DNA of 64,000 nt from Mesorhizobium sp. M3A.F.Ca.ET.080.04.2.1 (GTDB taxonomy: Bacteria > Pseudomonadota > Alphaproteobacteria > Rhizobiales > Rhizobiaceae), in NCBI RefSeq assembly GCF_003952525.1, contig NZ_CP034451.1:5184501-5248500 (forward strand), given 5' to 3'. This document shows, piece by piece, positions 16,627 through 24,624 of the stretch. The position numbers and the translations under genes are program-made. The number at the start of each line of letters is the position of its first letter. The first letter of the stretch is position 1. A model generated the notes under the pieces. It was not told the DNA's origin and did not search any database. It saw only the letters and a list, made by a program, of their open reading frames with translations.

Positions 16627-16758
16627 CCCCGCGTCATAACGATCAGGAAGTGCGACCGCGCGGGCGCTTCCTCACGGCCCGGCGTCAGGCTGGGGTGATG
16701 CCGGGCCGTTACACCGTGATGCTTGCCGACTTCTTCAACCAAGGAGAGGTAACTTGTT

Positions 16759-17055
16759 TTGAATAAAACCAACGCGATGCGCAGACTGAACGACTACGAG
16801 GAAGTTGGTTTGATTGGGTATCCCTGCGATGGGGAGTACATCGCGGTGGTGGGCACCAACAAACCTCAAGGTTGGCTGCTTGGGGGAGAGTTGTGTGGGC
16901 TGAATGGAGCGATCCTCGCCGATCAGGCCGCGGCATTGCCGAGATATTATCCGCAAGGCTGCCGCCTGGTCCTGGCCACGGTAAGGGACGATTGGGTCGT
17001 CGCTATCCGGGATTATATCCCGCAGGCGAAGGATCGGCCCGAGTTCCCGTCGTGA
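16759..17055 (+). CDS. Hypothetical protein
   Basis: 98 residues with no family I recognise. TTG 16759 is preferred because AAGGAGAGGT (16741-16750) is correctly spaced; ATG 16777 would remove six residues. The sequence is mixed hydrophobic and polar (EYIAVVGTNKPQGWLLGGE, then RLVLATVRDDWVVAIRDYI) with no signal peptide, and looks like a small beta-rich cytoplasmic protein. It follows the zinc-ribbon gene on the same strand and may belong to the same unit. Confidence 0.5.
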   Translation: MNKTNAMRRLNDYEEVGLIGYPCDGEYIAVVGTNKPQGWLLGGELCGLNGAILADQAAALPRYYPQGCRLVLATVRDDWVVAIRDYIPQAKDRPEFPS

Positions 17056-17179
17056 CGGCCAGATCGGACGACCGAGACATAAGGCTTGCCGATATCCGCG
17101 CCGCGACGATGCTGCTAGCGTCGGAAGTGCCATAGCGGGCTATCTTGCGGAGCGGCCGATCTCGGCCACAGGCAAAGAT

Positions 17180-17428
17180 TCAGCAGGCACTTGTTACCGC
17201 TACGTCGGGCTTGCGGCACGGCTGCCCGACGGACATTACGATGTTCAATCGCTCTCTCCTGGTGAATGGATCAAATCGGAAGACGCGATTGATGTCCGCC
17301 TCGATCCCAGTGCGCAAGCGAGGCGCTTGTTCGATCAGAATCGGCCGGAACCCGGCGGCTGCGAGCCAAAAGGCAAGTGTAGGTCCCGCAATGCCTCCGC
17401 CGGAAATCAATACGGTTCGGTCGGTCAT
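17180..17428 (-). pseudogene. N-terminal fragment of FAD-dependent monooxygenase
   Basis: The first 38 or so residues match the FAD-binding start of TetX/PHBH-like monooxygenases (TVLISGGGIAGPTLAFWLAA, then PILIEQAPRLRTG). After RTG the frame leaves the family and stops at 82 residues, whereas the enzymes have about 370-400. It reads as a truncated gene whose remainder was deleted. It is nearly adjacent to the SH3-domain gene on the same strand. Confidence 0.6.
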
Positions 17429-17440
17429 ATATGGCACCGT

Positions 17441-17995
17441 TCAAAGCACTTCGCCGGGATATGCGCCCCACAAGTCGGTTTGTCTGACGAAGCCGGTCGT
17501 CATCCCTAGGGCAACAGCGCACCATTTCCCGTCACACCCTGTCAGTCTGACCCCGACGCGAGGCTCGAGCCAGGCCGTGATAGGACCATCGATTGTCGGT
17601 TTCTTGCGCAGCGCTACTTCATTGTTCGCCCAGGGAGCGACAATACCGGTTCTGCGCCCTGACAACAGCGGACTGTAGATCCATCCGGTGGTCCCCTCCC
17701 AATCCCTTACACGGCGCCAATTGTCATACTCTTGGTAGATTTCCAGGGGGATGCCCGGTCGTGTCATGACCCATTCAATGTCGTAGCCTGTGCCCGGCCC
17801 GACGCGCAGATTGGCGGGTGAAGCTTTCAGTGAGACGAAGCGGGGCAGCGGAAGAGTCCGGACCTCAGCCCGCAGCCCTGTCGTCGTTGCGGGTATCGAG
17901 ACCAACGCAGTTGTAAGAATGAGAAGGACGAATACGAAGTGTAACCGTCGTTTGACCTGCCGGCGGACTGTCAAGAAACCGACACCGGAATGCAT
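17441..17995 (-). CDS. SH3-like domain exported protein
   Basis: 184 residues. Basic N terminus, then a hydrophobic stretch LHFVFVLLILTTALVSI (residues 18-34) acting as signal peptide or anchor. Two bacterial SH3-like units follow: SLKASPANLRVGPGTGYDIEW with NWRRVRDWEGTTGWIYSPLL, and NNEVALRKKP with VGVRLTGCDGKWCAVAL. Such proteins bind peptidoglycan or partners in the periplasm. It lies 92 bases after the 141-residue membrane protein gene in the same direction and may share the ECF promoter at 18791-18818, fitting an envelope-stress role. Confidence 0.82.
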   Translation of the reverse strand: MHSGVGFLTVRRQVKRRLHFVFVLLILTTALVSIPATTTGLRAEVRTLPLPRFVSLKASPANLRVGPGTGYDIEWVMTRPGIPLEIYQEYDNWRRVRDWEGTTGWIYSPLLSGRRTGIVAPWANNEVALRKKPTIDGPITAWLEPRVGVRLTGCDGKWCAVALGMTTGFVRQTDLWGAYPGEVL

Positions 17996-18087
17996 GGTCG
18001 TTCACCTGCGAATGCGAAAGGGATCGATCATCTTCGTCAGCCGTGGGAGACGCCGCCCGATGGCGCACTCCGGACGAAAAGTGGCGA

Positions 18088-18513
18088 TCAACCTTTGCTG
18101 TTGTCCTGAGCCACGTTGCTGGTCGGGATCGTGTCCATTGCCGCCAATTTTTCCGCGCACAGGTCCGCGGCTCCCGGGGCGTCTTTCTTCATTCCGGCCA
18201 GTTTCACCCACCCGCCGTCGCTGATGAAGCTGTCTCTCTGGTAGGAAGACGTTCCCTTGAGCTTGGCCAGGTTATCGCCGGCGTTCGACGCTGTGATAAA
18301 CTTTTGGACGCAGAGATTGGCGACGAGTTCGGCCCTGGCCTTCATTGCCGAGGTCTTCGCCATTTCAGACGCCGTTCCGGCCGTGGTCCAACCGCCGGCC
18401 GTGAAGCCGACGATCATTGTCAGCACCACGGCGCCCGCGACCGACCAAAACCAGAGTGTCTTAGAGGGCTGGTATTCTTCGAAGCGCTGCGAAATCGTTT
18501 GATTGCTTGCCAT
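18088..18513 (-). CDS. Single-pass membrane protein, hypothetical
   Basis: 141 residues. A membrane helix at about residues 20-42 (TLWFWSVAGAVVLTMIVGFT) is followed by a soluble domain with two cysteines (NLCVQKF, ADLCAEKL), predicted periplasmic. Strong GGGAGGA before ATG 18513. I know of similar uncharacterised rhizobial membrane proteins but cannot name a function. A promoter of the sigma-factor type lies about 280 bases upstream on the same strand, so it is a likely ECF target. Confidence 0.72.
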   Translation of the reverse strand: MASNQTISQRFEEYQPSKTLWFWSVAGAVVLTMIVGFTAGGWTTAGTASEMAKTSAMKARAELVANLCVQKFITASNAGDNLAKLKGTSSYQRDSFISDGGWVKLAGMKKDAPGAADLCAEKLAAMDTIPTSNVAQDNSKG

Positions 18514-19150
18514 GTGTTCCTCCCGTTCGAAATGCGTTCTTGTTTCGGATTGATTTCCGCCGCCGGGCTATCGGTCGACTTGGCGTTTCTCCGCAGGGGC
18601 GACCCAGCTTGGAAGATGGGGCAGGGGGACGCCCGGTCCGATTGGCAGAATCTTCGGTCGTGAGCAGGTCGGCGCAGATACTCGCACACGCGTGCTCATC
18701 TCCCGCATTCGGGCGCCTGAGATGCTGTGCTTGAGCACCCGGAAATTTTCAAGAATGGTGAGTGCGGACAAACTTCACCTCGATGCTTCATATACCAAGC
18801 TTGCCCGGAAACTATTCCGAGCCAGTCGCAAACATTGTCGTCATTTCGCCGGCTGTACCCAAGGACAAGCTCTCAAGAGCATGTCTTGCCGCGTTGCCTC
18901 CGAGCATGGACGAATCCTGGGGCAGGCACTGGCGACACGAGGCCATAGCTGGGCGAAGCAAGTCTGAAGGAGAGATATGGGACGCGGTGATCCGCTCCGT
19001 GCCGCTTGGCTCGGCGAACCCTGTTGAGCTATGTGAGGTTCGCTGGACTGAGCGCATACGAGCCCGGCGCTCGAGCATCCGCGATGCGCCTTACGTCAAC
19101 AACCTGTCTACATGCACAGTTTGCAGAGACTCGAGTGCTTCTTGCAAATG
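18514..19150. other. Non-coding stretch with leftward ECF promoter
   Basis: No gene I can support. A short minus frame at 18568-18771 begins with TTG and has poor composition. The main visible element is the promoter at 18791-18818; the rest appears to be a long leader to the left and spacer to the toxin-antitoxin genes on the right. Confidence 0.45.
18791..18818 (-). promoter_or_regulatory. Candidate ECF promoter, leftward
   Basis: On the minus strand GGAATA (18818-18813), 16-base spacer, GGTATA (18796-18791), in the block GGAATAGTTTCCG...CTTGGTA shared with 14686-14713. Directed at the membrane protein gene ending at 18513 and, beyond it, the SH3-domain gene. Confidence 0.6.
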
Positions 19151-19151
19151 T

Positions 19152-19179
19152 GTTGAACGTATACTACGTTATGTTCAAC
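19152..19179. promoter_or_regulatory. Inverted repeat and -10 before toxin-antitoxin genes
   Basis: GTTGAAC (19152-19158) and GTTCAAC (19173-19179) form an inverted repeat with a 14-base centre; TATACT (19160-19165) inside it is a likely -10. The antitoxin ATG is 13 bases further, with GGAGG between. The arrangement suits autorepression by the antitoxin. Confidence 0.5.
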
Positions 19180-19192
19180 GCAGGAGGTTGGC

Positions 19193-19489
19193 ATGGGTGC
19201 TCAAATCCATACTGCTGCAGACAGCGAAGCAAAGGTCGCGCTGACCCGTAACAAGCTGGTCCTTGAGCAGGCGAGGGCCGTTGGTCTGCTCGGCTCTGCT
19301 AAGAACACGCGTTTGTCGGGGCGTGTATCGTCGGACCTGCTCGCCGCGGCCAAGAAGCGCGCCCACGTCACTTCGGACACCGAGTTGTTGGAGCTTGCGC
19401 TGTCGCGCCTGGCGCTGGAGGACGATTTCGGGGCTCGTCTCGTCAAGCGCAAAGGCAGCATCCCCTCGGATATCGACCTTGGGATTTGA
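19193..19489 (+). CDS. Antitoxin of a PIN-type toxin-antitoxin pair
   Basis: 98 residues. The C-terminal half has a ribbon-helix-helix-like stretch (RLSGRVSSDLLAAAKKRA, then DTELLELALSRLALED) followed by an acidic/basic tail that could wrap the toxin. GGAGG precedes ATG 19193. The toxin start overlaps its end, the usual antitoxin-first order. The assignment rests mainly on the partner and the inverted repeat upstream; family not identified. Confidence 0.72.
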   Translation: MGAQIHTAADSEAKVALTRNKLVLEQARAVGLLGSAKNTRLSGRVSSDLLAAAKKRAHVTSDTELLELALSRLALEDDFGARLVKRKGSIPSDIDLGI

Positions 19490-20069
19490 TCTTTCCGAAA
19501 CCCTCCGAGCACTCAAGCCCCAGAAACGCCAGGGAACACTCGCGCGCCGGGCCGATGACGATCTGCCATGGAGCGACGACGAACCGATTATCGGCGGTCC
19601 ATTGTTTCTGGACACCACCGTCTATCTGGATGTTCTGCAGGGTCGATCGCCGGCAGGGGTGGATACGCTCTTAACGTATCGGCTGTGCCACCATTCGGCG
19701 GTGAGCCTTTCCGAACTGACACACATGTTCGGCCGACTGGATCCGAAGCATACATCTACGAAGGCTGTTCTGGAAACGATCCAAGCCACGATCGCGGATA
19801 TACCGCAGCACAGAATTCATGCCCCCGATATTGCAATCTGGGGGCAAGCCGGCATCCTCGCTGGCCTGCTCTTCCGAACGAGCAATTTGCCAAAGGGCGA
19901 AGGTTACGAACGCAAGTTCCTCAACGACGCTCTGGTTTTCCTTCAGGCGCGGCAACTGGGTGCAAGCGTGCTCACGGGGAACGTCCGGGACTTCGACTTT
20001 CTTTCCCAACTCGTTCCGACAGGGCGCATTGTTCTGTACCGCACGCCAGAAGCGTCGCGATCTGTATGA
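19479..20069 (+). CDS. PIN-domain ribonuclease toxin
   Basis: 196 residues from TTG 19479, which overlaps the antitoxin stop by 11 bases. PIN acidic residues are visible: Asp45 in FLDTTVYLDVL, Glu79 in VSLSELTHMF, Asp150 in FLNDALVFLQA and Asp171 in TGNVRDFDFL. These bind Mg/Mn for single-strand RNA cleavage. The N-terminal 40 residues are an extension relative to the roughly 130-150 residue VapC toxins. The non-ATG start inside the antitoxin gene would keep toxin below antitoxin. Confidence 0.82.
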   Translation: MGFDLSETLRALKPQKRQGTLARRADDDLPWSDDEPIIGGPLFLDTTVYLDVLQGRSPAGVDTLLTYRLCHHSAVSLSELTHMFGRLDPKHTSTKAVLETIQATIADIPQHRIHAPDIAIWGQAGILAGLLFRTSNLPKGEGYERKFLNDALVFLQARQLGASVLTGNVRDFDFLSQLVPTGRIVLYRTPEASRSV

Positions 20070-20185
20070 ATTGGGAATGGTTCAGATCGTTCTTGATGAC
20101 ACCAGTACGGCGCATTGCTGCTCAAGTCGAGACCGAGCCAGACGAAAGAGATCTGCGGCGTTGATGACGAAAGCCGCAAACGCGG

Positions 20186-21556
20186 TCAATTGCCTCCGTA
20201 CATGACCTTCGGCAGCCAGAGGACGATCGAGGGAAACACGATGCACAGTGCCACTCCGACCGCCTGCAGGCACAGGAAGGGGACCGCGGATCGGAAGATC
20301 GTCGCCATCGATATCTCCGGCGGGGCAACACTCTTCAGATAGAACAGCGAATAGCCGAACGGTGGGCTCAGGAACGCCATCTGCATGTTGACCATGAAAA
20401 TGACGCCGTACCACAGCGGCACGTCTTCAGGAGCCACACCGGCCAGGCCGAACGTGCCGCCGAATTCGAGCGACTTAAGGATGGGCAGAAATATCGGCAC
20501 GGTGAGAAGGAGAATGCCCACCCAGTCCAGAAACATGCCAAGGACGAACAGGATGATCATCATCAGAACAAGGACGCCGTAAGGCGCCAAGCCTGTTCCG
20601 AGTATGGATTCGGCGACGAAGTTCTGCCCGCCCTTGAGGATGAAGAAGCCGACGAACATGGTGGCGCCGAAGAATATCCACATGACCATCGCCGTGGCCT
20701 TGAGCGTCGCGACACTGGCTTCCCGGATCGTGTCCCAGGTTAGGCGCCGGTGTGCGGCGCAGACGATGAAAGCACCGAACGTGCCGATGCCGGCGGCCTC
20801 GACGGGCGTGGCAATGCCCATGAAGATGACCCCGAGCACAAGCAGGATCAGCAGTATCGGCATGAACGTGCGGCGCAAAAGCTTGAGTTTTTGGGCGAAG
20901 GCGATGCGTTCGTTCGGCGGCAACGCTGGGCCGAGCTTGGGGTTGATGTAACAGCGCGCCGTCACGTAAACGACGTACATCCCGGACAGCAGCAGCCCAG
21001 GAAACACCGACCCGATCAAGAGTTCGCCCAGCGACTGCTGCGCGACGACGGCATAGACGATCGCCATGACGGAAGGCGGTATGAGAATGCCGAGGGTCCC
21101 GCCAGCAAGAAGCGAGCCGCAAGCGAGCTTGGCGTCGTAGTTGCGGCGCAGCATGGCAGGCAGCGCGATCATGCCCATCGTCACTTCCGTCGCCCCGACC
21201 ACGCCGACCATCGCGGCCAGCAGCGTGCAGGAGATCACCGTGGCCGAAGCGAGCCCGCCCTTCAGTCCGCCCAGCCATTTGTAGACGACATCGAACAACT
21301 CCTCGATGATGCCCGCCTTCTCGAGGATCGCGGCCATGAAGATGAAAAGCGGCACCGCCGAGAGCTGATAATCCGTCATGAACGGGAAGACTCGAGACGG
21401 CAGCATGTTCAGCATGGCCGAATTGCCGAACAGAAAGAGGAAAAGCACGGCAAGGCTGCCGGTGCAAAAGGCCATCGGCAATCCGAGCAGCAAAAGCACG
21501 CCCAGACCACCGAACATCAATATGCTGAGCCAAAGGATCGGAAGCTCGAGACCCAT
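20186..21556 (-). CDS. TRAP transporter large permease (DctM family)
   Basis: 456 residues, about twelve membrane segments. Family motifs include GLPMAFCTGSLAVLFLF, LFIFMAAILEKAGI, GTLGILIPPSVMAIVYAVVA and LGMFLDWVGILLLTVPIF. It forms the ion-coupled translocation channel that works with the small subunit at 21560-22663 and the binding protein at 22724-23842. It is the last gene of the operon and ends facing the PIN toxin gene. Confidence 0.92.
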   Translation of the reverse strand: MGLELPILWLSILMFGGLGVLLLLGLPMAFCTGSLAVLFLFLFGNSAMLNMLPSRVFPFMTDYQLSAVPLFIFMAAILEKAGIIEELFDVVYKWLGGLKGGLASATVISCTLLAAMVGVVGATEVTMGMIALPAMLRRNYDAKLACGSLLAGGTLGILIPPSVMAIVYAVVAQQSLGELLIGSVFPGLLLSGMYVVYVTARCYINPKLGPALPPNERIAFAQKLKLLRRTFMPILLILLVLGVIFMGIATPVEAAGIGTFGAFIVCAAHRRLTWDTIREASVATLKATAMVMWIFFGATMFVGFFILKGGQNFVAESILGTGLAPYGVLVLMMIILFVLGMFLDWVGILLLTVPIFLPILKSLEFGGTFGLAGVAPEDVPLWYGVIFMVNMQMAFLSPPFGYSLFYLKSVAPPEISMATIFRSAVPFLCLQAVGVALCIVFPSIVLWLPKVMYGGN

Positions 21557-21559
21557 CGC

Positions 21560-22663
21560 TCAGCTGGTCCTTCCGAATGCAGTGGCGATATCGCGCATCA
21601 GCCGGGACAGACCCTGAAGCAACAGGAGCGCCGCCCCGATGGGGATCGCGAGCTTCACCGGCCAGTATTGAATGCCCCATTCCGTGAACGAGCGTTCGCC
21701 AACCGCCATGGCGTCACTGGCAAAACGCCAGCCTGTAACCAGCATGGTCCCCGTGAACAGGAAGAAGAAGGCCGAGGTGATAATGTCGCAGATGGCCCGA
21801 CCGCGCTCGGAGAGGTGGCTGTAGACGATGTCTACCCTGACATGGGTCTCGTCGCGATAGGCATAGGCTCCTGCCAGCATGTACTGGATGCCAAACATAA
21901 GAAACATGCTCTCATGCACCCAGTTCGTCGGCGAATTGAAAACGTAACGGGCCACGACCTCGTAATAGTAGGCGATGACCGCGAGGACCGACCAGTAGGC
22001 GACCAACTCGCCCGTCACTTTGACCAGCCGGTCGACCGGACGGAAGACGGCGAGCGGAGCTTTGATCGGCGTGGCAGGCACGTCGGTCACCAAAGGATGG
22101 GTGCCGGTCGGGGCCACTTGAATCTCGCGTTCGCGAGCGCGGCGAACCAGGCCCGGCATCAGAAAGATGTCGCCTGCGAGAACGATGCCGAGGAGAATTC
22201 CGGCAATTCGGGCAACGGTGTTCGAGCGGGCGAGCTCAGCGAGGGCGGCAGCGTTATTGGTACGCGTGGTTGCCGCATCCGCCTCGGCCTTGGGGAGGCG
22301 ACCGGCAGCACCGCTCTTGCCGGACGTGATGTCGGCTCTGGTTTGCGCCAGGGCTCTTTCGGCGTGTTCGGCCTGGGAGCGGGTCAGAGACAATGTTTCG
22401 CGCCCATCCCGCACCTGGGCACTGGTCCAGAGAACAGCGACGAAGAACGGGATGAACAAGAACCCCCAGCGGCTCTTCAGGTAGAAACGGTGCATGCCTA
22501 GAAAACCGGCTGTGACCAGGAAGAAATAGGCGAGGAACAGGTTGGCTCGGCCGGCATCGGGTCGAGCACGCTCGCGATAGACGAAGAAGACCGCGGCAAT
22601 CGGAAAAAGCACGAGGCTCGACCAGTAGAGCCAGTGCGGCAGCACAAATGTGAGTGAGGGCAT
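21560..22663 (-). CDS. TRAP small permease (DctQ) with TM2-like N-terminal extension
   Basis: 367 residues, about twice the usual DctQ size. Residues 1-80 hold three hydrophobic segments around FLGMHRFYLKSRWGFLF, the GxHRFY hallmark of TM2 domains. Residues 84-150 are an Ala/Glu/Arg-rich probable coiled coil (RSQAEHAERALAQTRADI). One further helix (RIAGILLGIVLAGDIFL) follows. Residues about 210-360 are a normal four-helix DctQ domain (YEVVARYVFNSPTNWVHE). The stop is 3 bases from the DctM start. The added part may position or dimerise the transporter; I cannot assign a role. Confidence 0.87.
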   Translation of the reverse strand: MPSLTFVLPHWLYWSSLVLFPIAAVFFVYRERARPDAGRANLFLAYFFLVTAGFLGMHRFYLKSRWGFLFIPFFVAVLWTSAQVRDGRETLSLTRSQAEHAERALAQTRADITSGKSGAAGRLPKAEADAATTRTNNAAALAELARSNTVARIAGILLGIVLAGDIFLMPGLVRRAREREIQVAPTGTHPLVTDVPATPIKAPLAVFRPVDRLVKVTGELVAYWSVLAVIAYYYEVVARYVFNSPTNWVHESMFLMFGIQYMLAGAYAYRDETHVRVDIVYSHLSERGRAICDIITSAFFFLFTGTMLVTGWRFASDAMAVGERSFTEWGIQYWPVKLAIPIGAALLLLQGLSRLMRDIATAFGRTS

Positions 22664-22688
22664 CGGCGACTGCCTCTTGAAGGAGAGT

Positions 22689-22715
22689 GCGCCCGCCCGG
22701 GCAGGGGCCGGGCGC
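22689..22715 (-). terminator. Intercistronic stem-loop between TRAP binding protein and small permease
   Basis: 7-bp inverted repeat GCGCCCG / CGGGCGC around a 13-base GC-rich loop, in the 60-base gap between the two genes. Same position as the stem-loops after the other binding-protein genes in this window. Confidence 0.5.
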
Positions 22716-22723
22716 GGAGAGCC

Positions 22724-23842
22724 TCAGAGGTTGATCGATAGTCCCTGATACATTTCCGGCGTTACGTAGCCGACAGTCGGATTCTCCATCACCTCAAGCT
22801 GCAGCTTGAAAATGCGCGCCGCGTCCTTGTCCTTGTTGGCCCACTCGAACCAGATCGGCACCGCGATTTCCTGGAACTTCTGGAGGTCCTCCGGTCCAAG
22901 CCGATTGATTTCAATGCCCGCGTCGGTGAATTTGTGCCAGGCCTCCATGTCGGCCTTCTGGATCGCCCCGAAATGGGTGTTCGAATAGACCTGGATCTCG
23001 TCTTCCACGAACTTCTTGAGCTTATCGGGGAGTTGGTTCCAGACATTCATGTTGACGGCGAAATCCATCAGGTCGACGGGCTGATACACCGACATCAGTC
23101 CGGGCGGTCCCATGGAAATGTATTTGGTCACCTGCTGGAAGCCGAGCGCCCAGTTTACCGCCGGTCCCGTGTAGTCGGCCGCATCGATCGTGCCTTTCTC
23201 CAGCGCTGAGAACACCTCGCCGCCCGGCAGCAGCGTGGTCTTGGCGCCGGCTTTCGCGAATGTCTCTGCGATCATCCCGCCCGGTACACGCAGCTTCAGA
23301 TCCCTGAAATCCTCGATCGAGCGGATCGGTGTCTTTGAGTGGATGATGTTCGGGCCGTGATGAATGCGGTTGACGTAGTAAAGACCTTGTTTGGCATAAA
23401 GGTCGCGCGCGGCCTGCAGGCCGCCTTTCGAATAGAAAAAGATGTCCCATTCGTGCGGATAGCGTAGCCCCATCGTGTAAGAGGACAGGAACGCCGTAGC
23501 GGGAAGCTTACCGGCCCAGTACAGTGAAAACGAGTTCATCGCTTCGAGGACGCCGTTCTTCACCCCATCGAGGAGTTCAAAGTCGCCGACGATGTCCTTC
23601 GCCTTGAACGGCTGAAATTCGAGCTGGCCGCCGGTCTTTTCCTTGATGGTCCCGCACCAGTTCTGGAAAGTTTCAAGCCCGACACCGGCAGGCCATGAGG
23701 TTTGAATTTTCCATGTGATCGTGTCGGCGGCTCCGGCCCTTTGAACCCAAGGAGACGTAACCGCCGTCGCCGTTAGCCCAGCGACAAGTCCACTCGCCTT
23801 CAGAAAGCTTCGCCTTGATTTGGAATGCGTTTCCCGATCCAT
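22724..23842 (-). CDS. TRAP transporter substrate-binding protein (DctP family)
   Basis: 372 residues from ATG 23842, chosen because GGGAGGAAAG lies just before it; an upstream in-frame start at 23872 lacks this. Twin-arginine signal SRRSFLKASGLVAGL. The mature domain begins TITWKIQTSWPAGVG and contains LKLRVPGGMIAETFAKAG and AADYTGPAVNWALGFQQV, with the conserved Arg that binds the substrate carboxylate in LKLRVPGG. The sequence resembles the TRAP group for mannonate, chloroaromatic or keto acids, so an organic acid is the expected ligand. Confidence 0.9.
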   Translation of the reverse strand: MDRETHSKSRRSFLKASGLVAGLTATAVTSPWVQRAGAADTITWKIQTSWPAGVGLETFQNWCGTIKEKTGGQLEFQPFKAKDIVGDFELLDGVKNGVLEAMNSFSLYWAGKLPATAFLSSYTMGLRYPHEWDIFFYSKGGLQAARDLYAKQGLYYVNRIHHGPNIIHSKTPIRSIEDFRDLKLRVPGGMIAETFAKAGAKTTLLPGGEVFSALEKGTIDAADYTGPAVNWALGFQQVTKYISMGPPGLMSVYQPVDLMDFAVNMNVWNQLPDKLKKFVEDEIQVYSNTHFGAIQKADMEAWHKFTDAGIEINRLGPEDLQKFQEIAVPIWFEWANKDKDAARIFKLQLEVMENPTVGYVTPEMYQGLSINL

Positions 23843-24218
23843 CGTCTTTCCTCCCTGCGCTGCAACGGACATACGATTGAGCCGCTGCCGACCTCAAATG
23901 ATAGATAATCTCACAAGAGACACCCTTTGCTGGCCAACCTGCCTTCTCGCAATCGTTTCCAGCCGAGCTGCAAGCGCCGTCAAAGATGCGGAAGAAACCC
24001 CACAGCCTATAAGGTAACATAGTACGGTGCAGACTTTTTCAAGCACCGCGCGCCAGTAGACATTTCAGACGGCATTTTTGGCGTTGATCTTTCCGGCTGC
24101 TCGGCGGATCGGCAACGTTGCCGCGAACCTGTAACGATTGGCCGTGGCGGCACGAATAACGAACTGTGATCTCATGCCCGCGTGTCGGGCCTGTCCGCAA
24201 CGCCATGGAGTAGGAAAA
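23843..24218. other. Divergent intergenic region, TRAP operon and thioredoxin gene
   Basis: No gene. On the minus strand TTGAAA (24042-24037) and TATGTT (24021-24016), 15 bases apart, are a weak candidate promoter for the TRAP operon, leaving a leader of about 170 bases. No operator palindrome is evident. Confidence 0.35.
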
Positions 24219-24614
24219 ATGCTCGACCGCCGCAGGTTTCTCATAGCATTGAGCGTCTTATCAAGCCTGGCTTGCGCCCAAACGGCCAAGGCCGGCGATC
24301 GCATGGCCTATACACCGCAGGCGTTCGAGGACGCACAGAAAGCGGGCAAGCCGATCCTGGTCGACATCAGCGCCTCGTGGTGTCCAATCTGCAAGGCGCA
24401 GAAGCAGGTCCTGGCCAAGCTACTGCCGTCGGCCGCATACGCGGACATAGCCGTCTTCGAGGTCGATTTCGATGCGCAGAAGGATGTCGTCCGCGCCTTT
24501 GGTGCCCGGATGCAGAGCACGCTGATCACCTTCAAGGGCAAAAAGGAGGTCGGCCGGCTCGTCGGCGTCACCAAGGCGGACGCCATCAAGCGGTTGCTCG
24601 ACAGCACAAGCTGA
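24219..24614 (+). CDS. Exported thioredoxin-like protein
   Basis: 131 residues. A hydrophobic N terminus with two arginines (DRRRFLIALSVLSSLACA) directs export. The thioredoxin-fold core carries the redox motif WCPIC in ISASWCPICKAQ and the fold-closing STLITFKGKKEVGRLVG; the usual cis-proline before this is replaced by Thr/Ser (QSTLIT). ATG 24219 follows GGAGTAGGAAAA. It is 10 bases before the CcdA gene, so the pair should carry reducing power across the membrane to periplasmic disulphides. Confidence 0.85.
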   Translation: MLDRRRFLIALSVLSSLACAQTAKAGDRMAYTPQAFEDAQKAGKPILVDISASWCPICKAQKQVLAKLLPSAAYADIAVFEVDFDAQKDVVRAFGARMQSTLITFKGKKEVGRLVGVTKADAIKRLLDSTS

Positions 24615-24624
24615 CCAACGGGCG

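Noticed and set aside
17145..17678. 177-codon + strand frame
   Set aside because: Lies antisense to the SH3-domain gene and the FAD fragment; no ribosome site and no recognisable domain.
18568..18771. 67-codon minus frame just after the ECF promoter
   Set aside because: TTG start and poor composition; GAGGTGA upstream is suggestive but not enough.
20750..22501. 583-codon + strand frame across the TRAP genes
   Set aside because: Shadow of dctM/dctQ; highly charged with no domain, typical of GC-rich antisense frames.
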